Of a stretch of 38,272 nt of DNA, positions 7,857 through 15,238 are shown in pieces. The notes beneath the pieces were generated by a model that was not told the origin of the DNA, did not search any database, and saw only the letters and a program-made list of their open reading frames with translations. The number at the start of each line of letters is the position of its first letter. The first letter of the stretch is position 1. Source of the DNA: CAYQTE01 sp964420285 (GTDB lineage: Bacteria > Planctomycetota > Phycisphaerae > Tepidisphaerales > Tepidisphaeraceae); assembly GCA_964420285.1 (NCBI GenBank), contig CAYQTE010000045.1, positions 1 through 38,272 on the forward strand. The letters are read 5' to 3'. The translations under genes and the position numbers were made by a program.

Positions 7857-8987
7857 TCACTTTTTTTCCGCCTCCGCCGACTCCGCCGCCACGATTGCCG
7901 GCCCCAGCACGCGACGAGCCTCCGCGGCGTCGGTCAAACCCTCCGCTATCCGATCCTCGGCCACCATCGCCATCGGCCGATAGGTTGCCTGGCGCTGGTA
8001 CGCATCGGCCAGCGTATCGGTATCGGCGCGAGCCAGCACGGCCTTCTTCAAAGCCGCGTCCATGACCACCATTTCCGCCACCGGGATTCGACCCAGATAT
8101 CCCCCCGAGCCGTCGGATCGCCGCAACAGCCGCTGGGCGACGACCAGCGACAGACTGCTGGTGATCTGATACGGCTCGATCCCCATTTCCAGCAGCCGGG
8201 CGATGGCCCCGGCGGCCGTGGCCGCGTGCAGTGCCGTCAAGAGCCGATGCCCGCTGAGCGATGCCTGTATCGCCAGCGACGCCGTGGCCGCGTCTCGAAT
8301 CTCACCAAGCATGAGCACCTGCGGATCCTGCCGCAGCATGCTCCGCAAGGCACGTTCGTAGGTAAGCTGACCAAAGGGCGAGACTTCGATCTGCGTGACG
8401 CCGGACAGGCGCCGCTCCACGGGGTCTTCCAGCGCGACCACGCTCAGGCCGCTGGCGCTGGTGACGATGTGCCGCAGCGTGGCGTACATGCTGGTGGTCT
8501 TGCCGCTTCCGGCCGGGCCGGTGAACAGGAGCATGCCGCTGTCGCCGGCGGCGAATCGCTCGAGGGCGGCGCGGACGGCATCGGGCAGACCCAGGCCGTC
8601 GAGAACCGCCGCCTGGATCGCGTCGGCCGGCATGCGCACCGCCGCGCGCAGGCCGTGAATCGTCGGCATCACGGACAATCGCAATTCGACATCCCCCGCG
8701 CCGCCTGCGCCGCCGAGCGTCACGCGCCCCTCCTGCGGAACATCAAGGCGGTAGGTCAGCAGGCGGGCCATGACCATGAGCCTCGCCACGGCCGCGCGGC
8801 CCGATTCGGCATCGAGGCGCTGGTCGGCATGCAGCACGCCGTCGACGCGGGAGCGGATTTCGTAATCGGCGCCGACCGGTTCAATGTGCAGGTCGCTGGC
8901 CCGTCGCTCGATGGCCGCTCGCAGGATGCGATCCACCAGCGGCCGGGCGTCAATACCGGAGGATGTTTCCCTGGTCATGGCGGACAT
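7857..8987 (-). CDS. GspE/PilB-like secretion ATPase
   Basis: 376 aa. Motifs: Walker A GPAGSGKT (157-164), Asp box LEDPVE (186-191), Walker B VLMLGEIRD (224-232) and His box HRLLTALHA (247-255). The N2 domain is present (RRASDLHIEP at 28-37, RSRVDG at 45-50). It is shorter than typical GspE/PilB proteins: the N1 domain and the four-cysteine zinc module are absent. It powers pseudopilin assembly at the cytoplasmic face of the GspF-type platform. It is first in the operon running left to 2953. The N1 domain normally docks onto GspL, and no GspL-like gene is seen in this operon. Confidence 0.88.
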   Translation of the reverse strand: MSAMTRETSSGIDARPLVDRILRAAIERRASDLHIEPVGADYEIRSRVDGVLHADQRLDAESGRAAVARLMVMARLLTYRLDVPQEGRVTLGGAGGAGDVELRLSVMPTIHGLRAAVRMPADAIQAAVLDGLGLPDAVRAALERFAAGDSGMLLFTGPAGSGKTTSMYATLRHIVTSASGLSVVALEDPVERRLSGVTQIEVSPFGQLTYERALRSMLRQDPQVLMLGEIRDAATASLAIQASLSGHRLLTALHAATAAGAIARLLEMGIEPYQITSSLSLVVAQRLLRRSDGSGGYLGRIPVAEMVVMDAALKKAVLARADTDTLADAYQRQATYRPMAMVAEDRIAEGLTDAAEARRVLGPAIVAAESAEAEKK

Positions 8988-9410
8988 CTTACCCGGCGGT
9001 TGGTGTTAGTGAACAATTAGTTATCGGTCGTGCCGGCCGGGGCCGCGGTCCGATAGAGCCGGAGCGTAGCGTCTGATAACATTGGGGGGCAAACCGGTTA
9101 TTTCAACCAGCGCTGGTGAAAACAACCATATCGGACTTAAGTCGATTATCGGCCGTCCTTTGCGCCGGGTTCGGACCAGCGATCGCATATTGAAACAACC
9201 GGTTTGCCCCTGGCATGGCCACCGGGCGGGCTCGGTGCCGGACCAGTTGTAAATCCATTATTTTCATGTGGTTACGAAAAATATTATTGGCCGCCTTCGC
9301 CTTTGGCACCGGCCTCGCTTTAGGGGTTTGCTGTCCGACGTGACGGCTGAAAGCGGGCCAAGGTGGCTCGATCAGCGCTGATCGAGGACATGACACGAAA
9401 GGGCTTCACC
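8988..9410. other. Intergenic region between divergent genes
   Basis: About 420 bases without a convincing gene, between the secretion ATPase (leftward) and the receiver-like gene (rightward). It contains the 125-base inverted-repeat element at 9086-9210. Promoters for both directions should be here; I could not define them confidently. Confidence 0.5.
9086..9210. repeat. MITE-like element or large hairpin with 21-bp terminal inverted repeats
   Basis: The left arm (9086-9106, beginning GGGGCAAACCGGTT) and right arm (9190-9210, ending AACCGGTTTGCCCC) are inverted copies with one mismatch in 21. Between them lie two perfect palindromes, ACCAGCGCTGGT and GACTTAAGTC. The spacing of 83 bases is too long for a simple terminator, and no T run follows. 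Either a small non-autonomous transposable element or a regulatory fold-back; no convincing target duplication is visible. Confidence 0.55.
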
Positions 9411-9854
9411 ATGTTCAAGCATCAAGAGGACGAAGTGGCGGTTTTGGGTATTTGCATCGACGAGCCGGCTCAGTACGGCCGCGTTGCCGGAGTCAATTAC
9501 ATGTCGGCCACCAGCGGCCGCCGGGCCATCGAAATGCTCCGCATGATGAGCTTCGATTTCGCCCTGGTCGGCATCAAGCTGCCCGACGTTTCGACCTGGG
9601 ATCTGGTCCGCACGATGCGCACCGGGTTCCCGTATCTCAAGTGGGCGCTTGTGGGCGGCCCGATCACCGAGCAGCAGGAAATCACCGCTCGTATGTTCGG
9701 CGCCACGACGCTCTTCGATACCACGCCCAGCACCCATGAGATCGTCGGAATCGTTGATCATCAGCGCAAGCACGCCGCCGCGCTGGTTGTCAGTGGCAAG
9801 GCGCCCCGTCCGGCCGCATCGGCCGCCGGCCAGAAAGTCCAGGCCGCTGTCTGA
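9411..9854 (+). CDS. Degenerate response-regulator receiver domain protein
   Basis: 147 aa. The fold pattern of a CheY-like receiver is visible: ATSGRRAIEMLRMMSFDFALVG, then IKLPDVSTWDLVRTMR and later WALVGGPITEQQEITARMFGA and LFDTTPSTHEIVGIV. The position of the phospho-accepting Asp, normally just before the I-x-x-P segment, is Gly (ALVGIKLPD), and the usual N-terminal acidic pair is not evident, so it probably is not phosphorylated in the usual way. No output domain follows; the C-terminus is an Ala/Pro-rich tail. Start ATG at 9411 has an AAGGG box 8 bases upstream. A protein-interaction role is possible (inference). Confidence 0.6.
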   Translation: MFKHQEDEVAVLGICIDEPAQYGRVAGVNYMSATSGRRAIEMLRMMSFDFALVGIKLPDVSTWDLVRTMRTGFPYLKWALVGGPITEQQEITARMFGATTLFDTTPSTHEIVGIVDHQRKHAAALVVSGKAPRPAASAAGQKVQAAV

Positions 9855-9948
9855 TTCTTTTCGCTTGTTGAGACGCACCGACCCCGTTTGGGAGTCGTCC
9901 TCGGCGCAATGCTTCTGCACGTCGCCGACGGAACCGTGGAGAAATGCA

Positions 9949-10848
9949 ATGAATACCGCTCAAAACCCCATCTCGACCCGGCCGCGTGCCCGCAAGGGCA
10001 AATCGCTGCTGGCCGCCGCGGCCCTGGCCGTTTCCATTTCCGCCGGTCCGGCCCTGGCATCCGATATCACGCTCACCGACGGAAACAACGTCGTGACAAT
10101 CAATCCCGGCGGTCAGACCGGTTTGCCCGGATTGAACAGTTGGACTGTCAACGGAGTGAACCAGCTCACGCAGGAGTGGTATGACTTCAGCGTCGGCAAC
10201 GGCGCACCGACCAGTTTGGACTCGCTGAACACCGGCGGCAACCCGGTCGCCGTGACTCTGAGCGATTCGCGCGGCCTGCCCGGTGTGAACAACACCGCCA
10301 AGCTCGCGTACACGGATCCGGCCGCGGGATTCACCGCGACCGCCAGCTACCAGCTCACGGGCGCCTTTGACGATCCGCCCATCAAGGGCGACATCACCGA
10401 GGCGCTGAAAGTCACGAACACCGGTTCGTCAACGCTGAATATCCATCTGTACGAGTACACCGATCTCCAGGTGGCCGGCACGATCCCCAACGACAGCCTG
10501 GTGATCACCGGCGGCAACAACGCCAAGCAGACGGATCCGACCGGTGTCTACGCCACGGTGATGACAAGTCCGACGTCCCACAGTGAAGCGGCCACCGCGG
10601 CGACTTTGAGTGCGGCACTGTCCGGCTCTTCGCCGCTCACGTTGAACGACAACTCCACGATCACCAACGCCGACGCGGCGCTGGCGTACGAATGGGATCT
10701 GACGATCCCGGCCGGTCAATCCGTCGTGATTGGCACCGACAAGGACATCAACTCGATACCCGAGCCGGGTTCGGGCGTGGCCATGGCGGGCGTGGCGGCG
10801 GTGATATTGCTGGGCCGGCGTCGCAGCCGTCGGCCGGCAGTTTCATGA
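9949..10848 (+). CDS. Secreted PEP-CTERM protein
   Basis: 299 aa. A basic N-terminus (RPRARKGK) and hydrophobic core (LLAAAALAVSISAGPALAS) form a signal peptide cleaved near residue 38. The body is a beta-rich, Asn/Thr/Gly-rich exported domain. The C-terminus has the complete sorting signal: SIPEPG, then a hydrophobic stretch (SGVAMAGVAAVILLG), then RRRSRR. Such proteins are cut by an exosortase and exposed outside the cell. The start is supported by GTGGAG 7 bases upstream of the ATG. A strong intrinsic terminator follows. No exosortase gene is in the window, but a CAAX-protease-related gene of the type found with this system is at 13871-14563. Confidence 0.85.
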   Translation: MNTAQNPISTRPRARKGKSLLAAAALAVSISAGPALASDITLTDGNNVVTINPGGQTGLPGLNSWTVNGVNQLTQEWYDFSVGNGAPTSLDSLNTGGNPVAVTLSDSRGLPGVNNTAKLAYTDPAAGFTATASYQLTGAFDDPPIKGDITEALKVTNTGSSTLNIHLYEYTDLQVAGTIPNDSLVITGGNNAKQTDPTGVYATVMTSPTSHSEAATAATLSAALSGSSPLTLNDNSTITNADAALAYEWDLTIPAGQSVVIGTDKDINSIPEPGSGVAMAGVAAVILLGRRRSRRPAVS

Positions 10849-10857
10849 ATGATTCAA

Positions 10858-10922
10858 TGGCCGGCGCGTTGGCGCGGCGACCCGTGAAGCCCCGGGTCGC
10901 CGCGCTCGCCGGCCTGTTTTTT
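10858..10922 (+). terminator. Intrinsic terminator after the first PEP-CTERM gene
   Basis: A perfect 13-bp stem (10872-10884 with 10893-10905) is flanked by a further outer pairing (GGCCGGCG near 10858 with CGCCGGCC near 10907). It is followed by a T run at 10915-10922. It lies 10 bases after the PEP-CTERM gene. Confidence 0.85.
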
Positions 10923-10981
10923 TCCCCAAGGGCTGCTGAGCGAATGAGATTGCCGAGATGCGTTGAGCAGGAGAGAATGCC

Positions 10982-11752
10982 ATGAATCGCCTACTCTTAT
11001 CGCTCGTTCCGCTGACCGATCGCCCCACAAGCTATTTGACGCGCAAGCCTGCCGCACGCGGACCCCGAGACCACCGATCCGAGTCGTTGCCCCGCCGAAC
11101 GTTTGGCGCCCGGGCCGCTCGATTCTCGCTGGGCGTGGGTATCGCTTCGGCACTGCTGATCGGCGCCGCCCGGAACAGCAACGCCGCGGACATCGCGGTT
11201 TTCCCGAACATGACGGTCAAAAACGTCGTCGATATCCAACCCGCCGGCGACTACACGCCTTCATACGGTATCCTGCTGCCTGGCAGCGCCCAGGCGGATT
11301 CGAACACATCGACAAGAGACAGTGTCGACATCACGTCGATTGGCGTGCCCAGCAACCCGACGTTGCTGACGGCCACACCCGGCGCGATTCATTCGCGCCC
11401 ATCCAACGGACTGATCGCGTTTGGCAGTGACCGCAGCGCGGACAATTCGCCGCTGAGCGATCCGGCGCAAGGCCCCAACAGAAGTCGATCGCCGGTCCCG
11501 ATTGTCTGGCTGGACATGCGCCCGTTCGCCCTCTCGCCGGCAAACGGCCCGGCCGACGCCGCGCCCGTCGCGCCGACCGCGTCGATCTCCGCGCCGCCGG
11601 ACCCCGCCAAGGCGGACGTGTATTCCAAATCCGGCCGCAATGCGTCGCGCGAGGCAGCGCCGGATGCGATACCCGGCCCGTCCAAGCTGATCGGCGCCCT
11701 GCTGGCCTGCGCACTGATGCTGCGGCGGCCACGTCGCTACGCCGGCTGCTAA
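10982..11752 (+). CDS. Secreted protein with PEP-CTERM-like tail
   Basis: 256 aa, unrecognised body. A long basic N-terminal region precedes a hydrophobic segment (FSLGVGIASALLIGAARNSNA), so the signal peptide is unusually long and Arg-rich. The middle is low-complexity, Pro/Ala/Ser/Asp-rich and probably disordered. The end has IPGPSKLIGALLACALML followed by RRPRR, which resembles a PEP-CTERM signal with IPGP in place of PEP. Lying between two genes with clear PEP-CTERM tails, it is probably sorted by the same exosortase (inference). The ATG at 10982 follows GGAGAG closely (6 bases). Confidence 0.65.
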   Translation: MNRLLLSLVPLTDRPTSYLTRKPAARGPRDHRSESLPRRTFGARAARFSLGVGIASALLIGAARNSNAADIAVFPNMTVKNVVDIQPAGDYTPSYGILLPGSAQADSNTSTRDSVDITSIGVPSNPTLLTATPGAIHSRPSNGLIAFGSDRSADNSPLSDPAQGPNRSRSPVPIVWLDMRPFALSPANGPADAAPVAPTASISAPPDPAKADVYSKSGRNASREAAPDAIPGPSKLIGALLACALMLRRPRRYAGC

Positions 11753-11928
11753 ACAAGACCCAATTTGGCATCGTAATGGAGAGCAAGAAACTGAAGTTTC
11801 GTTATCATGTGAATACAGGTTTCTCACCGTGCCCCGGGGGGCCATGATCACTTCAACCCCTTCGCGTTTGGGAGTCGCCGGGCAGCCCAAACGGGATATT
11901 CATGCATGCCTGGAAAAGAAGGAAAGCA

Positions 11929-12321
11929 ATGGGTCCATTCAAATTAGGTGTCGTATCGATAATGGCACTGGCTGTGCCGGCCGGAGTGGCAGTGACGCCG
12001 AGAACGGCGATGGCGGACGCGACGGCAGGCGACAGCGGCGGCATCAGCGCAATCGGTGCGCCCGATTCGGCGTCCGGGGATTCGCTGCTATCGCTGGTGA
12101 ATGTTCAGGATAACGCGAGCGTCCCCGAATCGCCCGCCCTTACCGCCGACAACAGCGCGGTCGTCGATAGTGGCAGTTCGGGAGCGGCGCTGTCCGAAAT
12201 CGCGGTCCGGCCGCTGGGCGATATCGTTCCCGCGAACATCCCTGAGCCGGCGGGCGGAGCGATCGCCCTGATCGCCGGCCTGGGAATCCTGCTGCAACGG
12301 CGACGCAAGTCACAGGCGTAA
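11929..12321 (+). CDS. Small secreted PEP-CTERM protein
   Basis: 130 aa. MGPFKLGVVSIMALAVPAGVAV is a signal peptide; the mature part is short, acidic and Ser/Ala/Asp-rich (probably disordered); the end is NIPEPAGGAIALIAGLGILL followed by QRRRK, a complete PEP-CTERM signal. The ATG at 11929 is preferred because AAGGA lies about 6 bases upstream; an ATG at 11902 would add nine residues. It has no recognisable functional domain and may serve as a small extracellular surface or matrix component (inference). Confidence 0.75.
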   Translation: MGPFKLGVVSIMALAVPAGVAVTPRTAMADATAGDSGGISAIGAPDSASGDSLLSLVNVQDNASVPESPALTADNSAVVDSGSSGAALSEIAVRPLGDIVPANIPEPAGGAIALIAGLGILLQRRRKSQA

Positions 12322-12539
12322 GGGATCGCCCAACGCTGCGGTGCGCCGGGCCAGGTTCATGGAGTCCGTCCCGGGATTCCACGAACCGGCCCGACGCTCT
12401 TCGTTGAGCAAGCTGAGAAGCCCGCCGTCTTTCCTGCGCCATCCGATTTCCAAGCTCTCGGTTCCATTTTCCATTTTGGCGGCAACGGCGAAATCGCCGC
12501 TTGGCCTGCCCGCGCCGGCCGCTTAGAATCCCCCTGCTT

Positions 12540-12627
12540 CCGGGCGTGGCGGAATCGGCAGACGCTACGGACTTAAAATCCGTTTCCCGTGAATTCGGGA
12601 GTGCGGGTTCAAATCCCGCCGCCCGGA
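12540..12627 (+). tRNA. tRNA-Leu (UAA)
   Basis: The acceptor stem CCGGGCG pairs with CGCCCGG and the discriminator is A. The anticodon stem-loop ACGGA-CTTAAAA-TCCGT gives anticodon TAA. A long variable arm (CCCGTGAATTCGGG) is typical of class II leucine tRNAs, and the T arm reads GCGGGTTCAAATCCCGC. The 3' CCA is not encoded. It lies 71 bases upstream of the higBA module. Confidence 0.95.
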
Positions 12628-12686
12628 CTTTGGCCTGTACGGGGCAACGCGCGCTTCGCCAACGTTTCCTTTAGCACCGGCTTCCG

Positions 12687-12692
12687 TATAAT
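12687..12692 (+). promoter_or_regulatory. -10 box of the higBA module (leaderless arrangement)
   Basis: A perfect TATAAT ends 6 bases before the higB ATG at 12699, so transcription should begin at or next to the start codon. The -35 region is weak. The box is seen; the leaderless mRNA is inferred. Confidence 0.6.
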
Positions 12693-12698
12693 CGGCAT

Positions 12699-12995
12699 AT
12701 GGCAATCGTCGGCTTTCGCAATCGGGCGACAGACGACATTAATTACGGGCGGCGGTCCAAAGCCGCCCTGCGGCTTCTGCCGGGCCTTTTGCACGACAAG
12801 GCTCGCGTGAAATTGGCCCGATTGCATGCGGCGGAAACGCTCGAAGACTTGGCAAGCCTTCCCGGAAATCGCCTTGAGAAGCTGGCTGGCAGCCGAGCCG
12901 GCCAATATAGCATCCGGTTGAACGACCAATATCGAATTTGCTTCCGATGGTCGAGCTTGGGCGCCGACACTGTTGAGATCGTCGATTATCATTGA
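12699..12995 (+). CDS. higB: HigB-like toxin (RelE superfamily)
   Basis: 98 aa with the HigB pattern: KLARLHAAETLEDLASLPGN, then RLEKLAGSRAGQYSIRLNDQ, YRICFRW and the conserved terminal VEIVDYH. Members are ribosome-dependent mRNA endonucleases. It is followed after 15 bases by the HigA gene, in the toxin-first order typical of higBA. The ATG has no ribosome binding site but sits directly after a perfect -10 box, suggesting a leaderless transcript. The N-terminus is slightly longer than in the most typical HigB. Confidence 0.9.
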   Translation: MAIVGFRNRATDDINYGRRSKAALRLLPGLLHDKARVKLARLHAAETLEDLASLPGNRLEKLAGSRAGQYSIRLNDQYRICFRWSSLGADTVEIVDYH

Positions 12996-13010
12996 TTGGA
13001 GGTTATTCCA

Positions 13011-13289
13011 ATGCCCCATACCATTGCTGTTCATCCCGGGGCTGTTCTGACCGACGAATTGGCCGAGCGCGGAATCAGCCAGTCGGGCTTGGCGGCGCAC
13101 ATCGGCGTGCCAAACAAGACGGTAAGCGCGATTTGCCGCCTCCGCCGGGGCATCAGCGCCGAGATGGCGGTTAAGTTGTCGCTGGCTCTTGGGGCCAGCC
13201 CGCAATTCTGGCTCAATCTGCAAAAGAACTGGGAGCTCAGCCAGGTCGACCGCAAGGCGGTCCGTCGCATCAAGCCTATCGCCGCATAA
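13011..13289 (+). CDS. higA: HigA antitoxin (XRE family)
   Basis: 92 aa. IAVHPGAVLTDELAERGISQ starts the family's conserved N-terminal region, followed by the helix-turn-helix SQSGLAAHIGVPNKTVSAIC and the typical GISAEMAVKLSLALGASPQF segment with WLNLQKNWEL. It neutralises HigB and represses the operon. A strong TGGAGG box lies 8 bases upstream of the ATG at 13011, in contrast to higB, which has none; that difference may bias synthesis toward the antitoxin. Immediately downstream of higB. Confidence 0.92.
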   Translation: MPHTIAVHPGAVLTDELAERGISQSGLAAHIGVPNKTVSAICRLRRGISAEMAVKLSLALGASPQFWLNLQKNWELSQVDRKAVRRIKPIAA

Positions 13290-13405
13290 CAAACCGACGC
13301 CCGCCAACCGCGCACCCGGCTCCAATTGGCAGCTACCTCCCTGCTTCCCGTCAACCAGTCGACTCGCGCTGGCATCACCGCGCATGTGGTGCGATACTTT
13401 TCGCC

Positions 13406-13843
13406 ATGTGGACTCAAAATTGGCTGTTCTACGCCCTCCTGGCCGCGATCGCGGCGGCGGCGGCGAATATCTGCGGGCGCGTCGGGATGCAGGATGTCGA
13501 TTCCACTCTGGCCACCGCCATCCGCAGCATCGTCATGATGATCTTCGTCGTCAGCATCGCGGCCGTCGGAAAATCGTGGCGGCACATGGCGTCGTTCAAG
13601 CGACTGGACATCGTCATGGTCGTGCTCAGCGGCGTGTTCGGCGCGACCTCATGGCTTATGGGATTCAAGGCTTTGTCATTGTCGGAGGGGAAGGTCTTTC
13701 GGGTCTCTTCGATTGACAAGCTCAGCGTGCCATTGGCGGCCGTGCTCGCGTTTGCCCTGCTCGGTGAGCGCCCGACACCGTTGAATTGGTTGGGCGTCGT
13801 CATGATTGTCGGCGGAGCGTTTCTGGTGGCGATGCCGAAATAG
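13406..13843 (+). CDS. EamA/DMT-family small membrane transporter
   Basis: 145 aa with about five hydrophobic segments: WLFYALLAAIAAAAANI, TAIRSIVMMIFVVSIAA, IVMVVLSGVFGATSWLMGF, SVPLAAVLAFALLGERP and WLGVVMIVGGAFLVAMPK. The GERPTPLNWLGVVMIVGGAFL ending is the EamA repeat signature. Only one EamA repeat is present (the usual transporter has two), so it probably dimerises, as in small DMT proteins. Substrate unknown. A GATACT box ends 7 bases before the ATG, allowing a leaderless transcript. The next gene is convergent, 27 bases away. Confidence 0.85.
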   Translation: MWTQNWLFYALLAAIAAAAANICGRVGMQDVDSTLATAIRSIVMMIFVVSIAAVGKSWRHMASFKRLDIVMVVLSGVFGATSWLMGFKALSLSEGKVFRVSSIDKLSVPLAAVLAFALLGERPTPLNWLGVVMIVGGAFLVAMPK

Positions 13844-13870
13844 CCCAGTATTGCGGCGGTCACGCCCATC

Positions 13871-14563
13871 TCACCAATATTGCCACTGGCGCGGATTGCT
13901 CCAGAGCACATACGCGCCCAGCAGGAAATTGGTCACCGCGTGACAGATAATGCACGCTCCGAGACTGCGCGTGTAAAGCAGCAGGCCGCCGATCAGGAGC
14001 CCATAGACGATGGCCGTCGGCCATTGCGGGTGTTCGCAGGCGAATGCCCCGGCCACCACAAAGAACGCCATGGCGTCCCATTCGCCGATTCTGGCCAGGA
14101 AGAAATTGTTCGGTGCGATGATCGTCCGCCACACGTAATCCCGCCAGAAGAACTCCTCCATGAACGGGACAACCAGCGATGCACCGGCCCAGCGGACCGC
14201 CACAAAACTCCACGCCAGCCATTGCGGATGGATCGACGCGAAGGGATCGAACGCATCACCCGTTATCCGCGGATAATTCGGCGCCACCTGCAGAACCAGC
14301 TTGTCCACGCCGATCCATTGCACGATCCCCACCACGCCCGCCACCGCGCCCAATGCCGCGAAATCCCATCGCACCCGCGCATAGCGCCGGCGAAATGTCA
14401 ACAGCAGCCCCGCCGCCAGAATCGTCTTGACGACGTACAGGATCGGATAGCCCGCCGGCCAGCTCGACGCCAGCAATGTGATCGCCAGAAACGCGACCAT
14501 CGGCGACACATACGCCACATCGTCCAACCGGTCGGCCTGTCGGATGGTTGCCGAGGATCTCAC
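13871..14563 (-). CDS. CPBP-family intramembrane protease, CAAX-protease-related (PEP-CTERM associated type)
   Basis: 230 aa, multi-spanning. The signature glutamate pair is in VPFMEEFFWRDYVWR (E-E-x-x-x-R pattern), followed by the second motif region FFVVAGAFACEHPQW and the third, ACIICHAVTNFLLGAYVL with the catalytic-site His and Asn. The sequence reads like the CAAX prenyl protease-related subfamily that travels with exosortase/PEP-CTERM systems. That fits the PEP-CTERM genes 2-4 kb away, but the functional link is inferred. Its ATG overlaps the lipB stop by 4 bases, so it is co-translated with lipB. Alternative: a general CPBP protease of unrelated function. Confidence 0.8.
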   Translation of the reverse strand: MRSSATIRQADRLDDVAYVSPMVAFLAITLLASSWPAGYPILYVVKTILAAGLLLTFRRRYARVRWDFAALGAVAGVVGIVQWIGVDKLVLQVAPNYPRITGDAFDPFASIHPQWLAWSFVAVRWAGASLVVPFMEEFFWRDYVWRTIIAPNNFFLARIGEWDAMAFFVVAGAFACEHPQWPTAIVYGLLIGGLLLYTRSLGACIICHAVTNFLLGAYVLWSNPRQWQYW

Positions 14564-15216
14564 GGCGGCATTGTCACCAGCGGCAACGTCCGTGCAAGAT
14601 GTCGAAATAAATCTTCACGAGCCGCCAACATCGTCGCCGTTTGTTCGCCGAGCAGTTCCTTGACCGATGTCACCGGCCGGGCCGCCAACCCGCATGGCAC
14701 GATCAGATTGAAATAACCGAGGTCGGTATGCACATTAAGCGCCACCCCGTGCAACGAAACGCCCTTGCGGATGCGAACGCCGATGGCACAGATCTTGGCA
14801 TCGATGTTCCCTCGCCGGACCCACACTCCCACGGCGGTTGGATCGGTGCTCGCCGCAATGCCCCAATCGGCCAGCAGTCCGACAACGGCCGATTCCAGAC
14901 GGTGGACATACGCCCCGACGCTGAGCCGGTGGTCGGCCAGACGCACGATCGGATACGCGACGACCTGGCCGGGACCGTGAAACGTGATATCACCCCCGCG
15001 ATCGCTGTGAACCAGTTCGACACCCAGCGTTTTGAGTTGTTCCGCCGACGCCAGCAGATGCCCGCCGACATCCCCGCGCCGCCCGAAGGTAATCACCGGC
15101 GGATGCTCGACGATCAGAATACGCTCCGGCCCCCCCGCCACCACCTGGGCATGGGCCGATTCCTGTGCCGCCCAGGCGTCGCGATATCCCATCATTCCCA
15201 GATCAACACGAAGCAT
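14560..15216 (-). CDS. lipB: Octanoyltransferase (lipoyl synthesis)
   Basis: 218 aa. It transfers octanoyl from acyl-carrier protein to lipoyl domains. Motifs: RGGDITFHGPGQ (73-84), which binds the acyl chain, DAKICAIGVR with the essential Lys141, and LIVPCGL with the acyl-thioester Cys175. The length is normal for LipB. No lipA is in the window. The start at 15216 overlaps, on the opposite strand, the promoter region of the plus-strand secreted-protein gene, so the two genes are divergently transcribed with almost no intergenic space. Downstream it overlaps the CPBP protease gene by 4 bases. Confidence 0.95.
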   Translation of the reverse strand: MLRVDLGMMGYRDAWAAQESAHAQVVAGGPERILIVEHPPVITFGRRGDVGGHLLASAEQLKTLGVELVHSDRGGDITFHGPGQVVAYPIVRLADHRLSVGAYVHRLESAVVGLLADWGIAASTDPTAVGVWVRRGNIDAKICAIGVRIRKGVSLHGVALNVHTDLGYFNLIVPCGLAARPVTSVKELLGEQTATMLAAREDLFRHLARTLPLVTMPP

Positions 15217-15232
15217 GAAACGATTGTATAAC
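15203..15232 (+). promoter_or_regulatory. Promoter of the first secreted paralogue
   Basis: TCAACA (15203-15208), an 18-base spacer and TATAAC (15227-15232). Transcription would begin about at the ATG at 15239, giving a leaderless mRNA. It lies across the start of the divergent lipB gene. Confidence 0.45.
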
Positions 15233-15238
15233 TATTGC

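Noticed and set aside
12628..13405. Integrated element with att sites at tRNA-Leu
   Set aside because: No downstream copy of the tRNA 3' end and no integrase gene in the window.
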